Shown: one piece after another, positions 1 to 7,036 of the stretch
Numbering within the stretch: position 1 is the stretch's first letter
Layout of the letters: the number at the start of each line of letters is the position of its first letter
Source: JAIPEK01 sp041685935
GTDB lineage: Bacteria > Desulfobacterota > Desulfobacteria > Desulfobacterales > Desulfobacteraceae
DNA length: 16,543 bases
Direction: 5' to 3'
Assembly: GCA_041685935.1 (NCBI GenBank)
Contig: JAWLES010000039.1
Coordinates: 1-16,543 of the forward strand
Notes under the pieces: generated by a model
What the model was told of the DNA's origin: nothing
What the model saw: the letters and a program-made list of their open reading frames with translations, nothing else
Databases searched by the model: none
Program-made: the position numbers and the translations under genes

Positions 1-22
1 TTTAAATAGTTCGAGAGGGGTC

Positions 23-529
23 TTACAAGATCCAGGACGGCAAAAGTCCGCCATTAAGGGATTTGAGAGCTTTGGAGGGGATTATCTCTGAAACTCCTGT
101 TAAAGAATCGCTTGTCATGCCCATGCCTATTTCCACTTCTTCTTTTTCATGGTTGTAAACAGCGTTCAAGGATGTGTCAAAACTGCCTGCCCTGATATTG
201 AAGGCGTTGAGCTGCACCCTGGAACCCCGGCAGCTGAAATATTTAACACACTGTTCCACAAAACCGCCGAGTTTATGAGAGAGCCGTCCCCGGGCACCGG
301 CTGGACCTTCGGCTGACCCTGCGCCGCCGCCGTCATAAGACAGAAACATGCCTGTCCTATCCGTGTCCCGGGCAAAAAGGGAAAGATAGCCGGTGTCGGC
401 GGACCGCATGTCCTTTGTTCCGCCGTATTCGCCGGCAGTGCCGGCCGGGGCTTGTATGAGTATAAAGAATACGGCAATCAAAAGAAGTTTGATGAGATCC
501 CGCTGGATTACGTGAATGATGTGCTGCAT
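23..529 (-). CDS. Hypothetical exported protein
   Basis: A complete 168-residue frame that I cannot assign to a family. The N-terminus has a basic start (RDLIK, about residues 10-14) followed by a hydrophobic run (LLLIAVFFILIQAPAG, about 15-30) and then small residues (TAGEY), which reads as a Sec signal peptide with cleavage near residue 32. The mature part of about 135 residues is soluble-looking, with a Gly/Ala-rich patch near 68-80 (YDGGGAGSAEGPAGARG) and two cysteines close together (VEQCVKYFSC). No lipobox, repeat or catalytic motif is visible. The ATG at 527-529 is preceded by a G-rich stretch that could serve as a weak ribosome binding site. It lies downstream of the EamA permease on the same strand but 186 bases away, so co-transcription is uncertain. 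The signal-like N-terminus and intact length argue that it is a real gene. Confidence 0.6.
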   Translation of the reverse strand: MQHIIHVIQRDLIKLLLIAVFFILIQAPAGTAGEYGGTKDMRSADTGYLSLFARDTDRTGMFLSYDGGGAGSAEGPAGARGRLSHKLGGFVEQCVKYFSCRGSRVQLNAFNIRAGSFDTSLNAVYNHEKEEVEIGMGMTSDSLTGVSEIIPSKALKSLNGGLLPSWIL

Positions 530-715
530 TATACCGATACCCCCTGTTTTTGTTTTTTTCCGCTTAATGCATTACAGTAGCAAAAACCGTGCAAGGCAAT
601 GAGAATCCCTGAACGAGGGCCGGTTCTGCGGATGCAGGGGCGGGGTCGCGACATTTCGGCATTCTGGAAGGTGATATGTCAACACCTGATGATATTTCGC
701 TGGTACTGTGTCGGA

Positions 716-1639
716 TCAGCCGGTTCCGCCCGGTTCGGGCGCCCTTTCAAAGGCCTTTGAGTTGGTCAGGAACATCCCGGTGATCACAAGTGCCAGCCCT
801 GCCAGCAGGGAAAAAGTCAGTGGCTCTGAAAGCAGTGCCGCAGAAAGGAGCACACCGCTGATCGGGACAAAGTTGATAAACAGTCCTGCCCGGGTGGGAC
901 CTATGGCCTTGATCCCCTGATAGTAGAATATAAAAGCGATTACAGTGCCGAAGGCGCCCAGGTAAAAAAGTGACAGCCAGTCCAATGGCCTGTAATGAAT
1001 CATTGTGGTCAGCACCCCTTCGTTTACCGCAGGCAGGAACAGGAGCGCGGTACCGGTGAGCACTGAATAGGTCACGGTCTGGAGCGGCGTGAAATTTTTC
1101 AGAAACGCTTTTCCGAAAAGGGAGTAGGCCACCCAGCTTGCCACGGTGCCGAATATGTAAAGCTCCCCTTTGCCTATGCTCTCGTGGAAAACAGAGAAAA
1201 GTTCACCTTTGGTGATTACCACCATTGCCCCGGTTACAGAGAGAATAATACCGGCGATCTTGGAAAGGTTGAGTTTTTCATTGAAAAGCAAAGCGGAGAA
1301 AAAAGCGATCAGGATCGGGTTGTTCGCCACGATGACCGATGCCCTGGAAGCTTCTATGTATTTCAGGCCGGAAAAAAAACAGAAATTGTAAAGAAAAATT
1401 CCGGTGAGCCCGAGAATCAGGACCGGCAATATGTTTTTGCGGGTGGGAAGCGGAAACCGTTTCTCCACCCGGATCGTGATCAGTACAAGCAGGACCGATG
1501 CAATGGAAAAACGGATAAATGCGGCGGAGAACGGGCCGATGTTCTGCGCCAGAACCCTTGCCGCAACAAAGGTTCCGCCCCAGAAAAAGGCGGAAAAAAG
1601 GAGTTTGAGGTAGGTCGTCATCAAAGAAGAAGTCTGCAT
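716..1639 (-). CDS. EamA/DMT-family permease
   Basis: An integral inner-membrane transporter of the drug/metabolite superfamily with ten predicted hydrophobic segments in two homologous EamA halves (roughly residues 10-145 and 155-295). The first half opens with the family-typical FSAFFWGGTFVAARVLA and contains ASRASVIVANNPILIAFFSALLFNEKL; the second repeats the pattern with GPTRAGLFINFVPISGVLLSAALLSEPLT. The FNEKL and LSEPLT motifs near the end of each half are characteristic. Substrate cannot be inferred; relatives export amino acids, nucleotides or drugs. The frame is open upstream to a TTG at 1669, but I chose the ATG at 1639 because a GGAT lies upstream of it and a possible promoter places transcription start near 1668; an ATG at 1648 and one at 1621 are also possible. 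It is divergent from the MoxR gene. Confidence 0.85.
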   Translation of the reverse strand: MQTSSLMTTYLKLLFSAFFWGGTFVAARVLAQNIGPFSAAFIRFSIASVLLVLITIRVEKRFPLPTRKNILPVLILGLTGIFLYNFCFFSGLKYIEASRASVIVANNPILIAFFSALLFNEKLNLSKIAGIILSVTGAMVVITKGELFSVFHESIGKGELYIFGTVASWVAYSLFGKAFLKNFTPLQTVTYSVLTGTALLFLPAVNEGVLTTMIHYRPLDWLSLFYLGAFGTVIAFIFYYQGIKAIGPTRAGLFINFVPISGVLLSAALLSEPLTFSLLAGLALVITGMFLTNSKAFERAPEPGGTG

Positions 1640-1674
1640 AATAGCCATCCGGTCCGTTGTGGTTTGCAAAACGC

Positions 1675-1702
1675 ATTATCTATACCAGAAAACCCGGAAC
1701 AA
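1675..1702 (-). promoter_or_regulatory. Possible promoter of the EamA permease
   Basis: On the minus strand a TTGTTC element (1697-1702) lies 16 bases before GATAAT (1675-1680). The -10 matches consensus at five of six bases, the -35 at only three. Transcription would start near 1668, leaving a leader of about 30 bases before the ATG at 1639. It is a pattern match only. Confidence 0.3.
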
Positions 1703-1829
1703 AAAAAGGGGTGTCCTGCAGAACCCTTTCAGCCTTTACCAGCAATACCTGCTTGACTGGGTGAAAGTTCTGTATTAGGAGTATGAATTGATATATGGAT
1801 TAAATCATTAACCGTAACGGAGATACAGG

Positions 1830-2687
1830 ATGACACAAAACCCTGACAAACGCCCTGATTTTGAAGGTGCGAATAAATATGTACTGGACGGCGAACTTGC
1901 CTCGATCGTGAATATTTCCATGTCCCTGGAGATGCCTTTGCTGCTTAAAGGCGAGCCCGGAACCGGCAAAACAATGCTGGCCCATGCCATATCGGAATCC
2001 CTCGGGATGCCCCTGATTATCCTGAATGTAAAATCGAGCATGAAGCTGGTAGAGGCGCTCTACCAGTACGACACCCTTACCCGGCTCAACGACAGCAGGT
2101 TCGGCGATTCAAAGCGGGATGTGAGCAACATTGACGAGTACATCAAAATGGGAAAAATCGGCCAGGCTTTCTGCTCGGATCAGCGCACCGTGCTTTTGAT
2201 CGACGAGATCGACAAGGCGGATACCGATTTCCAGGATGACATGCTGGACGTGCTCGACCAGATGGAGTTCGACATAATTGAAACCGACCGGACCGTCAAG
2301 GCCAGGCACCGGCCGGTGATCGTGATCACATCAAATGCCAAAAAGGACCTGTCGGACCCGTTCCTCGGAAGGTGCAACTTCCACCATATCGCATTTCCCG
2401 ACCCCAAGATGATGCGCAAAATCATCCATGTTCATTTCCCTTCCATTGACACCAAGATCGCCGAGAATACCATCAACGCGTTTTACAGCATGCGGGAAAT
2501 CGACGGCATTGAGAAAAAACCGGCCACAAGGGAGTTGATCAACTGGATAAGGGCGCTGGACGCAGACCCGGATTTCCATGCAAAGGACCTGATTAAAGGC
2601 AGGATTCCGTATCTCGGCATCCTTTTTAAAAAGAGTCCCGATTACCAGCGTGCCAAAGAAATCACCTCAAGACGAAAGCTTATTTAG
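1830..2687 (+). CDS. MoxR-family AAA+ ATPase
   Basis: A 285-residue cytosolic AAA+ ATPase of the MoxR type, a family thought to act as chaperones that remodel or insert cofactors into target complexes together with a VWA-domain partner. The Walker A motif GEPGTGKT is at residues 41-48, Walker B LLIDEIDK at 122-129, and the sensor-1 segment VITSNAKKDLSDPFLGRC carries Asn169 and the arginine of GRC. The C-terminal helical lid follows (about 190-275) with the family-like TRELINWIRAL. The ATG is preceded by GGAG seven bases upstream. The VWA gene follows after 16 bases, so the two form an operon. No dedicated target such as a dehydrogenase or CO dehydrogenase gene is nearby, so the client is unknown. 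Confidence 0.9.
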   Translation: MTQNPDKRPDFEGANKYVLDGELASIVNISMSLEMPLLLKGEPGTGKTMLAHAISESLGMPLIILNVKSSMKLVEALYQYDTLTRLNDSRFGDSKRDVSNIDEYIKMGKIGQAFCSDQRTVLLIDEIDKADTDFQDDMLDVLDQMEFDIIETDRTVKARHRPVIVITSNAKKDLSDPFLGRCNFHHIAFPDPKMMRKIIHVHFPSIDTKIAENTINAFYSMREIDGIEKKPATRELINWIRALDADPDFHAKDLIKGRIPYLGILFKKSPDYQRAKEITSRRKLI

Positions 2688-2703
2688 CAGGTGCCTTTAA
2701 TAT

Positions 2704-3894
2704 ATGTTTATTCATTTTTTCTATAAGCTCAAAGAGGTCGGAATACCTGTTACGCCGACATCTTTTCTGGTGCTGCAGAAAGCTCTTCAGGACGGGCTGA
2801 TCAATACCATTGACGATTTTTATACCTGTGCAAGGGCGATCCTGGTCAAAAGCGAGCGGTATTTTGATATGTACGACCAGGTGTTTGCGTATCATTTCCA
2901 GGGAGTTCCCATACCTGATGACCAGGGCTTTGAGATCGACGAGATCGCAAGGGGGATGCTTGACGAGTGGCTGCAGAACCCGGAACGGGTGGCTGATGCC
3001 CTCGGAGTTGATGAGTCCGAGCTTGCAGGCCTTTCACCTGAAGAGCTGATCGAGTACTTCAAAGACCGCCTCAAGGAGCAGACCGAGAGGCATGAAGGCG
3101 GCAACAAGTGGATCGGTACGGGAGGTACCTCGCCTGTGGGACATTCCGGGTATCATCCGGGCGGCATGCGTGTCGGCGGTGAATCAAGAAACAAGTCGGC
3201 TGTTAAGGTGGCTAACGAGCGCAGGTACAAGGACTATTCCACAAAGGGGCCGCTGACCAGCGCCAGTATCGGGGAAGCCTTGAAACGCCTTCGGAATATG
3301 GTGCCGGAGGGCCCCAAAGATCAGATCAACATTGATGAAACCATCAAAACGACCATGAAAAACGGGGGAGAGATCGAGCTTGTGTTTGACAGGGCTCTAA
3401 GGGACAGGCTCAAGGTTATTCTGGCGGTGGATAACGGGGGATGGTCAATGGACCCGTATATTTCCCTGGTCCAGACCCTGTTTGATTATGCCAGGGCACA
3501 GTTCAAGGAACTCAAGGTCTGCTTTTTTCACAATACCATATACGATTATGTCTGGGAGGACCCGGGGCGTTACAAGAAGCCTATAAAGGTGGATGATTTC
3601 GCCAAAATGGACCCGGAGACCCGCTTCATTGTTGTCGGGGATGCGAGTATGGCACCTTATGAGCTCATGGCCTATGACGGCTCCATCCATATTCGGGAGA
3701 GAAGCGGTAAACCGAGCATCGAAAGGCTTCGTTTCATAAGGGAGACGTTTCCCGGATCTGTGTGGTTAAACCCGGTATCAAAGGAGATGTGGAACTACAC
3801 CCATACGATCATGGCAATTGCCCAGATTTTTCCCATGTTCGAGCTTTCCCTGGACGGACTGGAAGGGGCGGTGGAGTATATGCGGTCAGGATAG
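2704..3894 (+). CDS. CoxE-like VWA-domain protein, MoxR partner
   Basis: A 396-residue soluble protein. The N-terminal half (about 1-140) is helical and resembles the CoxE-like region (FYKLKEVGIPVTPTSFLVLQKAL), followed by a Gly-rich linker at about 133-165 (GTGGTSPVGHSGYHPGGMRVGG). The von Willebrand A domain spans about 235-390. The metal-ion-dependent adhesion site is unusual: the canonical DxSxS is replaced by D243-N-G-G-W-S248, so the first serine is lost and the loop is one residue longer. Asp313 in VVGDAS is a candidate for the distal metal ligand and Thr278 for the middle one. It follows the MoxR ATPase by 16 bases, a pairing widely seen in bacteria where the VWA protein works with the ATPase on a shared client. 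AGGTG lies 11 bases before the ATG. The client is unknown. Confidence 0.85.
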   Translation: MFIHFFYKLKEVGIPVTPTSFLVLQKALQDGLINTIDDFYTCARAILVKSERYFDMYDQVFAYHFQGVPIPDDQGFEIDEIARGMLDEWLQNPERVADALGVDESELAGLSPEELIEYFKDRLKEQTERHEGGNKWIGTGGTSPVGHSGYHPGGMRVGGESRNKSAVKVANERRYKDYSTKGPLTSASIGEALKRLRNMVPEGPKDQINIDETIKTTMKNGGEIELVFDRALRDRLKVILAVDNGGWSMDPYISLVQTLFDYARAQFKELKVCFFHNTIYDYVWEDPGRYKKPIKVDDFAKMDPETRFIVVGDASMAPYELMAYDGSIHIRERSGKPSIERLRFIRETFPGSVWLNPVSKEMWNYTHTIMAIAQIFPMFELSLDGLEGAVEYMRSG

Positions 3895-3919
3895 CTGATT
3901 CCCTTGGGTTTTTTGCTCT

Positions 3920-4702
3920 TCAAAGTTTTCCGAAAAGGTTTTCCGTGTTTTGCCAAATTCTTTCGGCAAGGGTTTCCCGGTCCTGGTTCCGTATTTCCGC
4001 AAGTTTTTCGAGAACCGATTTGACAAAGGCCGGTTCGTTCCGTCTGTGCCTGTTCTTCTGGGGTGCCGGGGTGAGATAGGGTGCATCGGTTTCAATCAGA
4101 ATCCGATCTTCAGGGATGTCAACTGCAAGCTCCCTGAGAAGGCCCCCCCGTTTTTTGATGGTGAGAATCCCGGTGATGCCGATGAAAAATCCCATGTCCA
4201 GGTAGGCATACATTTCCTCTCTTGTTCCTGAAAAACAGTGAACCACTGCTTTTCTTTCCACTTGACCGGCAGATCCGAGGATTTCAAGAAAACGGCCCTT
4301 TGAGTCCCTTTCATGGAATATCATGGGCAGGTTAAGTGATTGTGCCGCCTGGAGCTGCTTTTCAAGACACATCTCCTGGTTCTCCACAGGTGCGTACATC
4401 CGGTTGAAATCAAGTCCGGTTTCTCCCCAGGCCCTGACCAGGGGTTCGTTTTCAGCCAGCCGGACGAGTTCTTCAATGGCTGAATCCGGGCAGTTCTCAG
4501 CATCATGGGGATGTATGCCCACGGATGCAATGATCCGGTCGTACTGCCTGGCGAGCTGTATGGCTTGCCTGCTGGTTTTGATATTGATTCCCACGGCCAT
4601 AATCCCGAGCACGGAATTCTCTTCAGCCCTTGTGAGCATCCGGGTGAAATCCTTTTCATAGGATTTGTCATCAATATGTGCGTGGCTGTCGAAAAGTCTC
4701 AT
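3920..4702 (-). CDS. tatD: TatD-family metal-dependent hydrolase
   Basis: A 260-residue TIM-barrel hydrolase of the TatD family; characterised members are metal-dependent 3'-to-5' exonucleases or DNases, and bacterial genomes often carry several paralogs. The expected ligands are all visible: His7 and His9 in DSHAHID, Glu94 in GETGLDF, His130 in MIFHERD, His155 in VHCFSG and Asp206 in ETDAPYL. The family signature RNEPAF is at 221-226. Length matches the family norm. Its ATG overlaps the stop codon of pyrE by four bases (ATGA), so translation is probably coupled and the two genes share one transcript. Convergent with the VWA gene, 25 bases apart, with no convincing terminator between. The DNase activity is by family; the exact paralog (TatD, YcfH or YjjV type) is not resolved here. 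Confidence 0.92.
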   Translation of the reverse strand: MRLFDSHAHIDDKSYEKDFTRMLTRAEENSVLGIMAVGINIKTSRQAIQLARQYDRIIASVGIHPHDAENCPDSAIEELVRLAENEPLVRAWGETGLDFNRMYAPVENQEMCLEKQLQAAQSLNLPMIFHERDSKGRFLEILGSAGQVERKAVVHCFSGTREEMYAYLDMGFFIGITGILTIKKRGGLLRELAVDIPEDRILIETDAPYLTPAPQKNRHRRNEPAFVKSVLEKLAEIRNQDRETLAERIWQNTENLFGKL

Positions 4703-5259
4703 GAAGGAATACCCTGGGCTTCAAGCAGATCATCCCGGGTGATAAGGGCGGATGCGGTTTCAACATGTTCCCGGATGTTATCCAGACCGCCTTCCTGCCG
4801 ATCCACCAGTATGACAGCATGTACCGGTTCCAGCCCTTCCTCCCTTGCACGCCTGACAGCCTTTATTGCGGACCCGCCTGTGGTGGCGACATCATCAATG
4901 ATGACGACTTTTTCCCCTCTTTCAACGTCACCTTCTATCCACCGGATCATTCCGTGGTCCTTTTTGTCCTTTCTGATGGAGAAGGCTTTCAGGGGATGTG
5001 AGTGAAGATGGGAGGCAAAGGCGGTTGCCACGGCTATCGGGTCGGCTCCGAATGTCAACCCTCCCACTGCGGTGCAGGCTGTCTTTTTGGCCTCTTCAAA
5101 GACAAGGTTGCCCGCAAGATACATTCCTTCCGGGCTCAGGGTGACAGGCTTGCAATTCACGTAAAACCGGCTTTTTTTTCCGGAAGCAAGTTTGAATTCA
5201 GGTGTGTCGCTGAACTTGAATGACTTGAGCCTGATCAGTTCTATCAATTTTTTTTTCAT
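4699..5259 (-). CDS. pyrE: Orotate phosphoribosyltransferase
   Basis: A 186-residue cytosolic enzyme of de novo pyrimidine synthesis, converting orotate and PRPP to orotidine 5'-monophosphate. The PRPP-binding motif VVIIDDVATTGGS is at residues 118-130, the catalytic-loop region FSIRKDKKDHG at 93-103, and the N-terminal SGKKSRFYVNCK substrate-binding segment at 26-37. The frame is open for 50 further codons upstream to a TTG at 5409, but I chose the ATG at 5257-5259 because it has GAGGA just upstream, gives the family's usual start (KKKLIELIRLKSFKFSD), and the extension lies inside the promoter and leader. TatD follows with a four-base overlap. A clear promoter and a stem-loop in the leader suggest regulation before translation. 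No other pyrimidine gene is in the window. Confidence 0.93.
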   Translation of the reverse strand: MKKKLIELIRLKSFKFSDTPEFKLASGKKSRFYVNCKPVTLSPEGMYLAGNLVFEEAKKTACTAVGGLTFGADPIAVATAFASHLHSHPLKAFSIRKDKKDHGMIRWIEGDVERGEKVVIIDDVATTGGSAIKAVRRAREEGLEPVHAVILVDRQEGGLDNIREHVETASALITRDDLLEAQGIPS

Positions 5260-5287
5260 TTGAAAATCCTCGTGTGTAAAAGCATAT

Positions 5288-5338
5288 AAAGCCTTCACTG
5301 CTGGAAGAAGCCGGTTTACGGGAAACAGTGAAGGCTTT
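5288..5338 (-). promoter_or_regulatory. Stem-loop in the pyrE leader, possible attenuator
   Basis: The 13-base arms 5288-5300 and 5326-5338 are perfect inverted complements around a 25-base loop. Read in the pyrE direction, the stem (core GCCTTCACTG / CAGTGAAGGC) is followed by TTTATATGCTTTT, an interrupted U-tract, and lies about 30 bases before the pyrE start codon and 36 bases after the predicted transcription start. This is the place for a transcription attenuator. On the plus strand the stem is followed by TTTTT, but no plus-strand gene ends there. Function is inferred; the repeat itself is exact. Confidence 0.5.
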
Positions 5339-5367
5339 TTGTAAGGAAAACTGTTTTGCAGCACTCC

Positions 5368-5396
5368 TTGACACTTTCGCTTTATAGCAGTAAATT
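5368..5396 (+). promoter_or_regulatory. Promoter of the ftsEX operon
   Basis: A consensus TTGACA (5368-5373) lies 17 bases before TAAATT (5391-5396), a four-of-six -10 match. Transcription would start near 5403, about 36 bases before the ftsE ATG. Sixteen bases are shared with the pyrE promoter on the other strand. Confidence 0.5.
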
Positions 5397-5409
5397 CAGG
5401 TTCAGTCAA
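5381..5409 (-). promoter_or_regulatory. Promoter of pyrE-tatD
   Basis: TTGACT (5404-5409) and TATAAA (5381-5386) on the minus strand are separated by exactly 17 bases, each matching the sigma70 consensus at five of six positions. Transcription would start near 5374, giving a leader of about 115 bases. It overlaps the plus-strand promoter of ftsE. Confidence 0.65.
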
Positions 5410-5438
5410 TTTTTATAACTTGTTACCAAGGATGACCC

Positions 5439-6134
5439 ATGGATTCCGGGGAAGATAAAAATTTCATTATACGGCTCTTCAACGTGAGCAAACGGTACGG
5501 GAGAAATTTTGCCCTGAAGGATGTGTCGCTCGATATACGCAAAGGGGAGTTTGTATTTATAACAGGGCCTTCAGGTGCCGGAAAATCCACACTTCTCAAG
5601 ATGCTTTACCTTGCCGAGCGGACCTCTGAAGGACAGATTCTCGTGGAGGGGATGAATCTTTCCAGGATCTCGGGCGACAGGCTGGCCAGGCTCCGCAGAA
5701 GTTTCGGCCTGATATTCCAGGATTTCAAGCTTATTCCCAATAAAACCGTTTATGACAACGTGGCCATGGTTCTTGAGGCTGCTGGTGAAAAACCCGGATA
5801 TATCAGAAAAAAGGTGATGCATGTGCTGAGAACCACGGGTATGGAGGAAAAGGCAAGGATGTATCCGCCTGCGCTTTCAGGGGGGGAGCAGCAGCGGGTC
5901 GCCGTTTCAAGGGCGTTGACAGGCGATCCTTCCATCATCCTGGCTGATGAGCCGACCGGCAGCCTGGATGACGAATCAGCCCAGGCGACCCTTGATTTTA
6001 TAATGGAATACTATGAAAAGGGAGCCACGGTAATTGTGGCAAGTCACAATCTCCAGCTGATCAACAGTTCGGTCAACGCCAGGTGCATTTCCCTTGAAAA
6101 CGGTATGGTCACCCGGACGGCCAAGATGCTGTAG
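5439..6134 (+). CDS. ftsE: Cell division ATP-binding protein FtsE
   Basis: A 231-residue ABC ATPase that works with FtsX at the inner face of the cytoplasmic membrane to control septal cell-wall hydrolysis. Motifs in order: Walker A GPSGAGKST at residues 43-51 (Lys49), Q-loop in LIFQDFKLIPNKTVYDNV, ABC signature LSGGEQQR at 146-153, Walker B ILADEPTGSLD around 167-177 (Glu171), and the switch histidine His203 in SHN. The FQDFKLIPNKTVYDNVA segment is characteristic of FtsE. The ATG is preceded by AAGGA six bases upstream. It is the first gene of a five-gene operon; ftsX follows after 26 bases. The adjacent FtsX makes the assignment firm over other MacB/LolD-type ATPases. Confidence 0.95.
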   Translation: MDSGEDKNFIIRLFNVSKRYGRNFALKDVSLDIRKGEFVFITGPSGAGKSTLLKMLYLAERTSEGQILVEGMNLSRISGDRLARLRRSFGLIFQDFKLIPNKTVYDNVAMVLEAAGEKPGYIRKKVMHVLRTTGMEEKARMYPPALSGGEQQRVAVSRALTGDPSIILADEPTGSLDDESAQATLDFIMEYYEKGATVIVASHNLQLINSSVNARCISLENGMVTRTAKML

Positions 6135-6160
6135 CCGGAGGCCCTATTTTCGGAGGAAGA

Positions 6161-7036
6161 ATGAGAAGGGCTTTTAAAAGAGCGTATGCGGATATCAGGG
6201 CAAACAAGTTTTTGCATATCATCACCATTGTGACCATTGCACTTTCCATTCTTGTTGTCAGCACCTTCATGCTGTTTTTTGAGAACATGAGCCGCGTGGT
6301 CTCGGCATGGAATCAGGGCGGACGGGTCATGGCCTATCTGGATGAAGGTTTTACTACGGATATGGCGCCTGAAGTCAACAGGAGGATCAAATCCCTGGAC
6401 TTGACCAAGCAGGTCTTTTTTATATCAAAGGATGTGGCCCTTCAGAACCTGAAGGAGGACGTTAATACAAGCTCGGGTTTCCTCGGCACCCTCAAGGACA
6501 ACCCCCTGCCCCACAGTATGGATATCCGCCTGAAGGCCGTCGAAAATTTCAGCCAGGTCAGAGATTTTGTGGAAAAGCTCAAGAGTATAGATCACGTGGA
6601 TGAAGTGGAGTACGGACAGAAATGGCTCAGCAAATTCATGAATGTATACAGGCTGTTCAAATTCGCAGGGTATGCCATGAGCAGCCTGTTTTTTCTGATT
6701 GCCCTGTTTATAACCGCCAATACGGTGAGGCTGGCCTTTTTTGCAAGAAAAGAGGAAATCGAGATCATGAGGCTTGTGGGGGCGACTGAAGGATTTATCA
6801 AGCATCCGTTCTACCTGGAAGGGGTTATCCAGGGGGCTGCAGGAGGACTTGCCGGTATTATCATACTGGGGCTGACGTATCTCGGGCTTTCATCCGGCAT
6901 CAGCCGGTCCCTGTCTTCGTATATGTTTGTGGATATCCAGTTCCTGTCGGTCAAGTATATTTTAACAATTTTGGCAGCCAGCACTTGCCTGGGTTTGGTC
7001 GGATGTTACATTTCATTAAAACAGCTGATAAGGTAG
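6161..7036 (+). CDS. ftsX: Cell division permease-like protein FtsX
   Basis: A 291-residue inner-membrane protein with the FtsX topology: a first membrane helix at about 18-42 (HIITIVTIALSILVVSTFMLFF), a periplasmic domain at about 43-165, and three further helices at about 167-192, 215-243 and 262-285. In FtsX the periplasmic loop binds the amidase activator (EnvC in enterics, PcsB or RipC elsewhere); here that partner is probably the next gene. The cytoplasmic stretch FARKEEIEIMRLVGATEGFIKHPFYLEG after the second helix is the conserved coupling region contacting FtsE. GGAGG lies just upstream of the ATG. The 3' end overlaps the next gene by 34 bases, suggesting coupled translation of transporter and activator. 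Confidence 0.94.
   Translation: MRRAFKRAYADIRANKFLHIITIVTIALSILVVSTFMLFFENMSRVVSAWNQGGRVMAYLDEGFTTDMAPEVNRRIKSLDLTKQVFFISKDVALQNLKEDVNTSSGFLGTLKDNPLPHSMDIRLKAVENFSQVRDFVEKLKSIDHVDEVEYGQKWLSKFMNVYRLFKFAGYAMSSLFFLIALFITANTVRLAFFARKEEIEIMRLVGATEGFIKHPFYLEGVIQGAAGGLAGIIILGLTYLGLSSGISRSLSSYMFVDIQFLSVKYILTILAASTCLGLVGCYISLKQLIR

Noticed and set aside
1184..1756. A 190-codon plus-strand frame opposite the EamA permease
   Set aside because: It is highly charged low-complexity sequence antisense to transmembrane helices, a typical shadow frame.
1753..1778. A moxR promoter from TTGACT at 1753 and TATTAG at 1773
   Set aside because: The spacer is only 14 bases; no better pair was found, so the moxR promoter remains unassigned.
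5288..5341. A plus-strand terminator formed by the same stem with TTTTT after it
   Set aside because: No plus-strand gene ends upstream; both neighbouring genes on that side are on the minus strand.
5260..5409. A 50-codon in-frame N-terminal extension of PyrE starting at TTG 5409
   Set aside because: It covers the -35/-10 elements and the leader stem-loop, and a good binding site precedes the ATG at 5259.
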